A stretch of 24,123 nt of DNA from NCBI GenBank assembly GCA_902493615.1, contig CABUQK010000013.1:1-24123 (forward strand). Reading direction: 5' to 3'. The stretch's first letter is position 1; every line of letters begins with the position of its first letter. The notes below the pieces were generated by a model. It was given only the letters and a program-made list of their open reading frames with translations, was not told where the DNA came from and did no database searches. The DNA is from an uncultured Collinsella sp. Lineage in GTDB: Bacteria; Actinomycetota; Coriobacteriia; Coriobacteriales; Coriobacteriaceae. The position numbers and the translations under genes were made by a program. Positions 14,500 to 21,545 of this stretch are shown piece after piece.

Positions 14500-15420
14500 A
14501 TGGCAGAGAACAAGATTCAGCTCACCAAGGCTGACCGCAAGAAGGTTTGCTTCCGTCATCAGTTCCTTCAGGGCTCGTGGAACTACGAGCGTATGCAGAA
14601 CGGCGGCTGGTGCTTCGCAATGATCCCTGCGATCAAGAAGCTCTACACCAGCAAGGATGACCAGATTGCCGCTCTTAAGCGCCACCTGGAGTTCTATAAC
14701 ACCCACCCCTATGTTTCCGCCCCCGTCATTGGCGTTACCCTCGCCCTCGAGGAGGAGCGCGCCAACGGTGCTCCGATCGATGATGTCGCCATCCAGGGCG
14801 TCAAGGTCGGTATGATGGGCCCGCTCGCCGGCGTCGGTGACCCCGTCTTCTGGTTCACCCTTCGCCCGATTCTGGGCGCTCTGGGCGCTTCCCTGGCCAT
14901 GTCCGGCAGCATCGTCGGTCCGCTGCTGTTCTTCTTCGCGTGGAACATCATCCGTTACGCTTTCCTGTGGTACACGCAGGAGTTTGGCTACAAGGTCGGC
15001 TCCTCCATCGCCAAGGACCTCTCCGGTGGTCTGATGGGCAAGGTCACCGAGGGCGCTTCCATCCTGGGTATGTTCATCATCGGCGCCCTGGTCGAGCGCT
15101 GGGTGTCCATTTCCTTCACCCCGATCGTCTCCACGGTCAAGCAGTCTGCTGGCGCCTTTATCGACTGGGCTAGCCTGCCCTCCGGTTCTGAGGGTATCAA
15201 GGAAGCGCTGACGATGTACAACTCCGTCGGTGCTACCGCCCTTGATCAGATGAAGGTCACCACGCTTCAGGCCAACCTCGATCAGCTCATCCCCGGCCTT
15301 GCCGCCGTGTGCCTGACCCTGCTGGTCTGCAAGCTCCTCAAGAAGAAGGTCAGCCCGATCGTCATCATCTTGGCTCTCTTCGCCGTCGGCATCATCGGTC
15401 GCTTCTGCGGCTTCATGTAA
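14500..15420 (+). CDS. PTS mannose-family EIID component
   Basis: A 306-residue partner of EIIC. The N-terminal cytoplasmic part (LTKADRKKVCFRHQFLQGSWNYERMQNGGW) and the MMGPLAGVGDPVFW motif are diagnostic of EIID. Hydrophobic segments follow, with the membrane-rich C-terminus (VIILALFAVGIIGRFCGFM). I chose the ATG at 14500, served by AGGAGGGGAG; the GTG at 14491 overlaps that site. Only 16 nt separate it from the EIIC stop. A terminator-like hairpin follows at 15477. Confidence 0.95.
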   Translation: MAENKIQLTKADRKKVCFRHQFLQGSWNYERMQNGGWCFAMIPAIKKLYTSKDDQIAALKRHLEFYNTHPYVSAPVIGVTLALEEERANGAPIDDVAIQGVKVGMMGPLAGVGDPVFWFTLRPILGALGASLAMSGSIVGPLLFFFAWNIIRYAFLWYTQEFGYKVGSSIAKDLSGGLMGKVTEGASILGMFIIGALVERWVSISFTPIVSTVKQSAGAFIDWASLPSGSEGIKEALTMYNSVGATALDQMKVTTLQANLDQLIPGLAAVCLTLLVCKLLKKKVSPIVIILALFAVGIIGRFCGFM

Positions 15421-15476
15421 GCACGCTTCGGCTTAAGACCGAGAATTGCTAGGCAAGGGCTTTTGAGCCATTGAAA

Positions 15477-15522
15477 CGGACCGCACCCGGTGGGTACACT
15501 GGATGCGGTCCGATTGTTTTAT
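15477..15522 (+). terminator. Terminator hairpin between EIID and the DUF956 gene
   Basis: CGGACCGCA (15477-15485) pairs exactly with TGCGGTCCG (15504-15512). An inner CCGGTG/CACTGG stem extends it, and ATTGTTTTATTT follows. It ends only about 20 nt before the DUF956 start, so that gene is probably reached by partial readthrough or has its own promoter. Confidence 0.8.
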
Positions 15523-15540
15523 TTGGAGGGCGAGGCGCGC

Positions 15541-15939
15541 ATGGCGCAATCTCAGAACAGCACGGTCGATCTGGCAACGCCGGCAACCTGCCTGATGGGG
15601 CTTACCAGCCACGGTAACGTGATGGTGGGCAATAAGGCGTTCGAGTATTACAACGAGCGCAATCCCGAGGATTATATTCAAATCCCGTGGGACGAGGTCG
15701 ACTATATTGCCGCCGAGGTTTTGCGCGGCACCAAGAAGATCACGCGTTTTGCCATCTTCACCAAGGACAACGGTCACTTTACGTTCTCGACGCGCGACGA
15801 CAAAGAGACGCTTCGTGCGGTTCGTAAGTACGTCGACGAGGATAAGCTCGTGCGTTCGCCGGACTTTATCGATGTGACGGCCAAGGGTGCCAAGAGCATC
15901 CCCTCCGTTATCAAAAACCTCTTCCACAAAGGTAACTAG
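15541..15939 (+). CDS. DUF956 family protein, mannose-PTS associated (ManO-like)
   Basis: A 132-residue soluble protein of the DUF956 family, which in Firmicutes sits beside mannose-family PTS genes and is called ManO there; a regulatory role has been proposed. Family features are TPATCLMGLTSHGNVMVGNKAFEYYN, IQIPWDEVDYI, RFAIFTKDNGHFTFSTRD and the C-terminal VRSPDFIDV. The chosen ATG has GGAGGG 10 nt before it; an open frame from 15490 starts inside the terminator hairpin and is unlikely. Its position just after EIID fits the family. The C-terminus is slightly longer than usual (KGAKSIPSVIKNLFHKGN). Confidence 0.9.
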   Translation: MAQSQNSTVDLATPATCLMGLTSHGNVMVGNKAFEYYNERNPEDYIQIPWDEVDYIAAEVLRGTKKITRFAIFTKDNGHFTFSTRDDKETLRAVRKYVDEDKLVRSPDFIDVTAKGAKSIPSVIKNLFHKGN

Positions 15940-15962
15940 TCATTAAAGAGCGCCCCCCAAAG

Positions 15963-16163
15963 TGGGACGCAGTTTCCCATGGGGCTCGATTGGGAAAGTG
16001 CATCCCAGTTCGAGCGCCGATTCCGGGATGTAGTTTCCGGAACGGGTTCGTTTGGGAAACCGTGTCCCGTTTCGAGCCGAAATTCTGGGACACAGTTTCC
16101 AGCGAGGTCCCATTGGGAAAGTTTGACCCAGAATTTGCCTGGATAGTGGGACACACTTTCCGG
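15963..16163. repeat. 61-bp-period tandem palindromic array
   Basis: Plus-orientation copies of TGGGACACAGTTTCC-like motif start at 15963, 16024, 16086 and 16147. Reversed copies (TGGGAAA...CCCA) start at 15991, 16053 and 16114. The orientation strictly alternates, and the unit repeats every 61-62 bp: three full units and a fourth half unit. Within a unit the two arms could form a hairpin with an 11-12 nt loop. Arm mismatches are often compensated by G-T pairs. Spacers are related between units (CTCGATTGGG, TTCGAGC), so it is a tandem repeat, not a CRISPR array. Confidence 0.9.
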
Positions 16164-16223
16164 AGGGCTGTTCCACCGCAACTTCGAAGAGTGGCTGTAC
16201 GCTGTATTACAACGGCGTAAATC

Positions 16224-16232
16224 TGCTACACT
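16224..16232 (+). promoter_or_regulatory. Extended -10 promoter of tRNA-Arg
   Basis: TGCTACACT fits the extended -10 form TGnTAnAcT, 10 nt before the mature tRNA start. No clear -35 hexamer is present, as is acceptable for extended -10 promoters. Confidence 0.5.
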
Positions 16233-16242
16233 AGTACAACAT

Positions 16243-16318
16243 GCCTCCGTAGCTCAGGGGATAGAGCACCGCTCTCCTAAAGCGGGTGTCGACGGTTCGA
16301 ATCCGCCCGGGGGCACCA
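16243..16318 (+). tRNA. tRNA-Arg, anticodon CCU
   Basis: A 76-nt cloverleaf. The acceptor arm GCCTCCG (16243-16249) pairs with CGGGGGC (16308-16314), with one G-T pair. The D-arm contains AGCTCAGGGGATAGAGC. The anticodon stem CCGCT/AGCGG carries the loop CTCCTAA, so the anticodon is CCT (reads AGG, arginine). The T-loop is TTCGAAT; the T-stem has one A-C mismatch. CCA is encoded at 16316-16318. AGG is rare in the high-GC genes here but is used in the ATPase gene at 3957. Confidence 0.95.
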
Positions 16319-16373
16319 GAAGATTATGACGGCGTCGCGAGAGCGGCGTCGTTTCTGGTTTGTGGGAGCTGCC

Positions 16374-16399
16374 GGCGGATTCGAACCGTCGACACCCGC
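16374..16399 (-). repeat. Inverted copy of the tRNA-Arg 3' half
   Basis: These 26 bp are the exact reverse complement of 16282-16307 (anticodon-stem end, variable loop and T-arm of the tRNA). Read on the minus strand, the copy continues into GGCAGCTCCCA, which resembles a tRNA acceptor end with CCA, but no matching 5' half follows upstream. It looks like a tRNA fragment. Confidence 0.85.
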
Positions 16400-16426
16400 G
16401 TCACTCGTTTCCCCGCGGGGGGAGTT

Positions 16427-16451
16427 TTCGAATCCGCCCGGGGGCACCAGA
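16427..16451 (+). repeat. Direct copy of the tRNA-Arg 3' end
   Basis: These 25 bp are identical to 16296-16320, covering the T-loop, acceptor 3' strand and CCA of tRNA-Arg. The two copies are 131 bp apart. Duplication of a tRNA 3' end is the footprint left by tRNA-targeting integrases; no integrase is present. Confidence 0.88.
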
Positions 16452-16502
16452 GGAATATCGAGCTCGGTACCGCTATGGTGCCGGGCTCTTCTGGTTCATG
16501 TC

Positions 16503-16547
16503 ATGTCAAAAACGAAGCGCCCGCTTGCTGGGGAAGCAAGCGGGCGC
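16503..16547 (-). terminator. Rho-independent terminator of the kinase operon
   Basis: GCGCCCGCTTGCT (16517-16529) pairs perfectly with AGCAAGCGGGCGC (16535-16547) around a GGGGA loop. On the minus strand the 13-bp stem is followed by TTCGTTTTTG. It lies 52 bp after the kinase stop. Confidence 0.92.
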
Positions 16548-16599
16548 CTGTGAGCGAATATGTTTGCGGCGAGAGCCGTGATGAGCGGTGGGGTGGCGA

Positions 16600-18561
16600 C
16601 TAGTTGGTCGTACCGGAATCGTCACCCGTGCCCGAGCCAGAGCCCGAACCCGAACCAGAAAGTGCGACCGTCAGCGTAATCGTGCTGTCGGTGGACTGCT
16701 TTCCAGTGGGGGAGACGCCCGTAACGGTGGCATCCTCGTTACCGCTTACGGGATTGCCGTTCTGGTCACAGAAGCCAATGTTATAGAAACCGGCGTTGTT
16801 GAGCGCGGTAACGGCGGCGGAAATGCTCTTGCCGTACAGGTTGCCCGGGACGGTGGCCTTGCCGGACTTCTTGGCGATGACGACGGTAATCGTGGCGCCG
16901 GGCTTCTGCTTGCCGCTGGGGTTCCAGCTGATCACGGTGCCCTCGGTAACCGAGTCGTTCTCCTGGTAGCTCACGTCGACACCAAAGCCTGCCATATCGA
17001 GGGCGTTGCGCGCCTGGGCCTCGGTCATGTCGGTCAGGTCGGGGACGGACGTGGTATCCGGGCCGCTCGAGACCTTGTACGAGATGGTCGTGCCCTTCGC
17101 GACTTCCTTACCGGCTTCGGTGCCCTGCTCAAAGACCTGGCCCTCATCAGCCTCGTTGGCCTCCTCGGAGGCGTTGCCCTTCAGGCCAACGCTTGCCAGT
17201 GCGGCTTCTGCTTGGTCCTTGGTCAGGCCGACAAGTTTGGGAACCTCAACCTTCTCGGAGGGCTTGGGACCCTTGGAGATTACCAGGTTCACCTTGGTGC
17301 CCTTGGCCTTCTTGGTGTTGCCGTTGGGCGTCTGCTCGGCGACCTTGCCCTCGTCGACATCGTCGTTGTAGCTTTGGTCGATGGTGCCGACCTCGAGGCC
17401 GGCTTCCTTGATCAGCTCGACGGCAGTCTGCTGGTCCTTGCCCAGCACATCGGGCACGGTGACCTGCTCGCCGCCAAAGAGTCCTGTGGCAAAGGCCACC
17501 ACGATGCCGATGACGGCAACGGCTGCCACCACGGCGGCGATGATCTTGTTCTTGTTGGATTTGGGCTCTTCGACCTCGTACGAGCCGGTGGAGCCCGAAA
17601 CCGAGCTACGGGCGGTATTCTGGCCGCTCACGCCCGAGACGGGACGCACCATGGCGCGCGTCTGATCGGAAAGCTCGCGAGTCTTGGTGGCGCCCAGCTC
17701 ACCGGGGGCACCGATGATGCGCGTGGGCTCCGAGACGTTGACGGCACGGCCCGACAGGTAGCTGTTGAGCACCTGACGCAGCTCGTCGGCGGTCTGGAAG
17801 CGGTTTGCCGGATCCTTCTCCATGCACTTGAGGATGATGCGCTCAAGGTCGGCGTCGACACCGGAGTTGATCTGGCTCGGCGGAATAGGCAGCTCGTTGA
17901 CCTGCTTGAGTGCGACTGAGATAGCGTCGTCACCGTCAAAGGGAACGCGGCCAGTGGCGCACTCGTACATCACGACGCCCAGCGAGTAGATATCCGAGGT
18001 GGGGCCGAGGTCCTGACCACGGGTCTGCTCGGGGCTTACGTAGTGGGCGGTTCCCAGCACGTTGTTGTCTTGCGTGAGGTGGCTGTTCTTGGCGCGCGCG
18101 ATGCCAAAGTCCATCACCTTGATGTTGCCGTCGGGCAGCACCATGATGTTCTGCGGCTTGATGTCGCGGTGGATGATCTCGTGCTTGTGGGCGACCGAAA
18201 GCGCGGAGCTGATCTGCGAGCCGATCTGGGCGACCTTCTTGGGGTCGAGGGCGCCGTGGCTCTTGATGCCGCTCTTAAGGTCGGTGCCGCGCAAGTACTC
18301 CATGACGATGTAATAGGTGTCGCCGTCCTTGCCCCAATCGTAGACGCCCACGATATAGGGGGAGGAGAGACCGGCTGCTGCCTGGGCCTCCTGCTTAAAG
18401 CGTGCGGCGAAGGTTGCGTCGCCAGCATACTGCGGCAGCATGATCTTGACGGCTACCGTGCGGTCGAGGACCTGGTCCTGTGCACGGTAGACGGTCGCCA
18501 TGCCGCCTGTTCCCACCTTATCCTTGAGGAGGTATCTTCCCCCGAGGACCCTCTGTTCCAT
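16600..18561 (-). CDS. pknB: Membrane Ser/Thr protein kinase with four PASTA domains (PknB type)
   Basis: A 653-residue bacterial eukaryotic-like kinase that senses peptidoglycan fragments and controls cell-wall growth. The cytoplasmic kinase domain (about 9-270) has the Gly-loop GTGGMATV (17-24), Lys39 in AVKIML, the catalytic HRDIKPQN near 131, DFG, and an activation loop with TQ and GT threonines before the SPE motif. A juxtamembrane linker leads to one membrane helix (about 339-361) and four outside PASTA repeats starting QVTVPDV, KVEVPKL, TTSVPDL and KATVPGN. The tail is (SG)n. The start is the ATG at 18559-18561, preceded by AGGAG; the open frame reaches 18684 only through a TTG without a ribosome site. 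It is the last gene of the fhaA-fhaB-PP2C-SEDS/PBP-kinase operon, and a terminator follows. No separate pknA is present. Confidence 0.95.
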   Translation of the reverse strand: MEQRVLGGRYLLKDKVGTGGMATVYRAQDQVLDRTVAVKIMLPQYAGDATFAARFKQEAQAAAGLSSPYIVGVYDWGKDGDTYYIVMEYLRGTDLKSGIKSHGALDPKKVAQIGSQISSALSVAHKHEIIHRDIKPQNIMVLPDGNIKVMDFGIARAKNSHLTQDNNVLGTAHYVSPEQTRGQDLGPTSDIYSLGVVMYECATGRVPFDGDDAISVALKQVNELPIPPSQINSGVDADLERIILKCMEKDPANRFQTADELRQVLNSYLSGRAVNVSEPTRIIGAPGELGATKTRELSDQTRAMVRPVSGVSGQNTARSSVSGSTGSYEVEEPKSNKNKIIAAVVAAVAVIGIVVAFATGLFGGEQVTVPDVLGKDQQTAVELIKEAGLEVGTIDQSYNDDVDEGKVAEQTPNGNTKKAKGTKVNLVISKGPKPSEKVEVPKLVGLTKDQAEAALASVGLKGNASEEANEADEGQVFEQGTEAGKEVAKGTTISYKVSSGPDTTSVPDLTDMTEAQARNALDMAGFGVDVSYQENDSVTEGTVISWNPSGKQKPGATITVVIAKKSGKATVPGNLYGKSISAAVTALNNAGFYNIGFCDQNGNPVSGNEDATVTGVSPTGKQSTDSTITLTVALSGSGSGSGSGTGDDSGTTN

Positions 18562-18693
18562 TCCTGCTCCTAACATAACTATTCGCTCAACGATGTGTGT
18601 AGTACCTACGATGTGGCCGCTGGGGCCGTGTGGCGCGTTGCCGCTAACTCTTCGGCCGCGGCGCGCCTCGGGTGTCCGATTCAATCATGGGCA
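18562..18693. other. 132-bp gap before the kinase gene
   Basis: This gap separates the end of the SEDS-PBP gene from the kinase start. It contains only a 15-codon minus-strand frame that begins ATG at 18688 and has no support, and the kinase ribosome site. I see no terminator, so readthrough from the upstream genes is likely; a weak internal promoter cannot be excluded. Confidence 0.5.
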
Positions 18694-21529
18694 TCACGCT
18701 CCCTGTGCGGCAAGCGCCGCGGTCAGGACGATACCGGCGATCTTGGCGGCCTTGACGTCATGCTTGTCGAAATCCTCCAAGGCCACCGAGATGGCGACCG
18801 TGGGTGAATCGTAAGGTGCAAAGCCAACGAACATAGAGTTAACGTTGGTGCCGCCGGTCTCGGCCGAGCCGGTCTTGCCGGCGACCTTGACGCCGGGGAT
18901 CTGGGCATCGGTGCCGGTGCCGGACTGGACGACGGCAAGCATGGCCTGCTTGACCTGGTCGGCCGTGGCGGAGCTGACGGCCTGCCCCAACGAGCGGGAC
19001 TGCGTGGTCTTGACCACGGTTCCGTCCGGGGCAAGTACCTGGGCTACAAAGTACGGGTCCATGACCACGCCACTGTTGGCGATGGCGGCGGCAATCACGG
19101 CGTTTTGCATGACGGTGGTCTGCGGGCCGGGCGCCGGCCCAGGCGGTCTCCCACTCGGTCATGAGCGACGGGTCGGCCATGATGGAGGCCGCGGAGGTCA
19201 GGTCCTGGCCGAGCTTTTGGCCGTAGCCAAAGGCGTTGGCAAACTGTACGAGCGTGTTTGCGCCAACTTCGTTTGCCACCTGGCCAAAGACGACGTTGGA
19301 GGACACGGCAAAGGCCTGCTGCAGGCTGATGGTGCCGTAGCTCTCGTTGGCATAGTTGGTGACCGGTGCGTTGCCGATGTCCATGGAGCCGGGCGCCTGG
19401 TAGGTGCTGGTAAGGCTGGCGGTACCGGTCTCGAGTGCCGCGGAAAGCGTAACGACCTTAAACGTTGAGCCCGGCGTGTACAGCGCGTCCATGGCGCGAT
19501 TGTACATGGAGCCGTCCTCGCCGCCGCCCGTCTGCAGCAGGGCATCGATGTTGGTGTTGTCGTAGGTGGGCGAGCTGGCACATGCGAGCACCGCGCCGGT
19601 ACGCGGGTCGATGACCACTACAGCGCCCTTAAAGCCCTTGAGCGCCTGCTCAGCAGCCGTCTGGATGCGCGAGTCGATGGTGAGCTTGGCGGTGTTGCCC
19701 GGCTGGGTCTGGCCCGCGAGCGACGCGATGGCATTGTTCCAGCTGGAGTAGTCCTTAGAACCGGTGAGCGTGTCGTTCATGACGCTCTCGATGGCGGTGG
19801 TGCCATACTGCTGGCTCACGTAGCCAACCACGTGCGCTGCCAGGTTACCGTTGGGGTAGGAGCGTACGTAGGTGCCGTCCTCCTGCTGCAGCGACTCGGC
19901 CAGCGTCACGCCGTCGGACGTGATGATGGAGCCGCGCTGGATGTACTTGGAGCGGGCGATGGTGTGGTTGTTGGTCGGCATGTCCTGATAGTCCTTGGCC
20001 TTGATGACCTGGACATAGGTGAGGTTGCCGATAAGGATGGCGAACAGCGCCGTAAAGGCGAGCACCGCGCGGGTTAGACGGTTGGCGAGCGCCACGCGGC
20101 CGAGCACACCGGATTCAGGCGTGTCGAGCAGGCGACGGCGCATGCGCGAGCCGACGGAATGGCTGCCGCTGCCGTAGGAAGACGAGGTGGCAAAGCGCGT
20201 GCCCGTCGGGGCGGCGGCAGATGCGACCTGATCATCGGTGATGGCGGCCATGGTGCCGGTAAGCTCGGCCTCGCGTCCGGTCGCCTCGTCACCGGCGCGC
20301 AGCAGGAGCGCGACGATGATAAAGCTCGCCAGCAGCGAGGAACCGCCCTGGCTCATAAAGGGCAGAGTGACGCCGGTCAGCGGGATCAGGCGGGTGACGC
20401 CGCCCACGATCAAAAAGGCCTGGAAGCTGATGGCTGCCGTAAGACCGGTGGCGCTAAAGGCGGCGAGGTCGGATTTAGCGCGGGCAGCTGTGGTGAGGCC
20501 ACGCACGGCAAAGAGCATAAACAGGATGAGCACGGCGCCGCCGCCCAAAAGACCCATCTCCTCGCCGATGGCCGAGAAGATAAAGTCGGACTCGACGACG
20601 GGGATGTTGTTGGCCATCCCGTTGCCGATGCCAACGCCGACCAGACCGCCGTCGGCAAGCGAGAAGAGCGACTGGACGATCTGGTAGCCCTGGCCCTGGG
20701 CGTCCTTAAACGGATCGACCCAAACCTGGAAACGCACCTGAACGTGCGACAGGAACTTGTAGGCGCCCACGGCTCCAACGGCTAAGAGCGCAAGGCCGAT
20801 AACGACATACGAAAAGCGCCCCGTGGCAACGTAGAGCATCAGCAAGAAGATGGTATAGAACAGTACGGCAGAGCCCAGATCGCGTTCGAAGACGACGACG
20901 AGCAGGCACACGCCCCATACGGCAAACAGCGGCAGCAGCAGTCGCAGGCGAGGGATTTTAAAGCCCAGGATTTTGCGGTTGGAGATGGAGAGCAGCTCGC
21001 GGTTCTCGGCCAGGTAGCCGGCCAGGAACAGGACGATAAAGACCTTGGCGAACTCGCCGGGCTGGATGGTAAAGCCCGCGATGCGAATCCACAGCTTGGA
21101 GCCCGAGATCGTGGTGCCGATAAAGATAGGCAGCATCAGCAGAATGATGCCGATGATGCCAAAGGTGTACTTGTAGCGCATGACCACGTCGAGGTTTTTG
21201 ACTAGTGCAAGCGTTCCCACCATGAGCGCCACCGAGACAAACAGGATGATGAGCTGTGAGATGGCGAGAGCGGGGGCGAGACGCGTCACGAACGTGATGC
21301 CGATGCCCGAAAGTATAAATACGATGGGCAGGATGGCGGGGTCGGCACCGGGCGCCAAGATGCGCACGGCAATGTGGGCCGCGGCAAAGGCGGCAAAGAG
21401 GCCGATCGGTACGGCGAGCGTCTCAAAGGAGATGGCAGCGCCCGCGGTGAGGACGTACATCGCATACAGCAGGATGACGGGGAACGCCGAGGCGATGAGC
21501 AAGAGCAGCTCGGTGTTGCGGCGACTCAT
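18694..21529 (-). pseudogene. RodA/FtsW (SEDS) - class B penicillin-binding protein fusion, frameshifted
   Basis: One reading frame joins a SEDS glycosyltransferase to its partner transpeptidase, a natural way to make the peptidoglycan polymerase/crosslinker pair. The start is the ATG at 21527-21529, after AAAGGGAG, 16 nt downstream of the phosphatase stop. Residues 1-430 are the SEDS part, with about ten membrane helices and IQPGEFAK, FERDLGSAVL, SDFIFSAIGEE motifs. After a linker and one more membrane helix comes the PBP, with SxxK active site Ser688-T-F-Lys691 and SSN at 743-745. Near 19124-19140 the frame breaks. The first frame runs on as Arg/His-rich nonsense to 18839. The homologous sequence GPQTTVMQNAV, the KTG motif (18868-18876) and the true C-terminus, stop at 18694, are in another frame. 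The break sits in a GC-only hairpin. Either a small deletion or an assembly error. Confidence 0.85.
19124..19140. other. GC-only hairpin at the frameshift point
   Basis: GGGCCGG (19124-19130) and CCGGCCC (19134-19140) pair perfectly around GCG. The reading frame of the SEDS-PBP gene changes within or beside it. Such sites cause polymerase slippage and base-calling or assembly collapse. Confidence 0.85.
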
Positions 21530-21545
21530 AAGCGGCACTCCCTTT

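Larger units (their letters stand above)
15940..16242. other. Non-coding region with palindromic array and tRNA promoter
   Basis: Most of this stretch is the tandem array at 15963-16163. Several overlapping minus-strand open frames of about 80 codons cross it, but they are products of the repeat and have no ribosome site. The last 60 bp hold a likely tRNA promoter: an extended -10 box TGCTACACT at 16224-16232. Confidence 0.75.
16319..16599. other. Non-coding region with tRNA-derived copies and kinase terminator
   Basis: No supported gene. Contents: an inverted copy of part of the tRNA 3' half (16374-16399), a direct copy of its 3' end (16427-16451), a short imperfect hairpin near 16465-16483 and the minus-strand terminator at 16503-16547. 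Open frames here translate tRNA sequence and lack ribosome sites. Confidence 0.75.

Noticed and set aside
12576..14513. 645-codon minus-strand frame across the PTS genes
   Set aside because: It spans EIIAB and EIIC, which are certain genes on the plus strand; the translation is repetitive Gly/Asp/His-rich.
15963..16163. CRISPR array
   Set aside because: Repeat copies alternate in orientation, the spacers are similar to each other, and no cas gene is in the window. A tandem palindromic repeat explains it.
15911..16181. Three overlapping ~80-codon minus-strand frames
   Set aside because: They are open only because the 61-bp repeat lacks stops in several frames; no ribosome site and no similarity to a protein family I know.
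16286..16603. Plus-strand frames of 73-105 codons after the tRNA
   Set aside because: They begin in the tRNA or its fragments and translate tRNA sequence (RIRPGAPE-like), a known source of false genes.
16588..17919. 443-codon plus-strand frame opposite the kinase
   Set aside because: A shadow of the PASTA region; no motif and no ribosome site.
18562..18684. Kinase start 41 codons upstream (TTG at 18684)
   Set aside because: No ribosome site there, and the added residues have no conserved feature. The AGGAG-served ATG at 18561 begins directly before the kinase Gly-loop.
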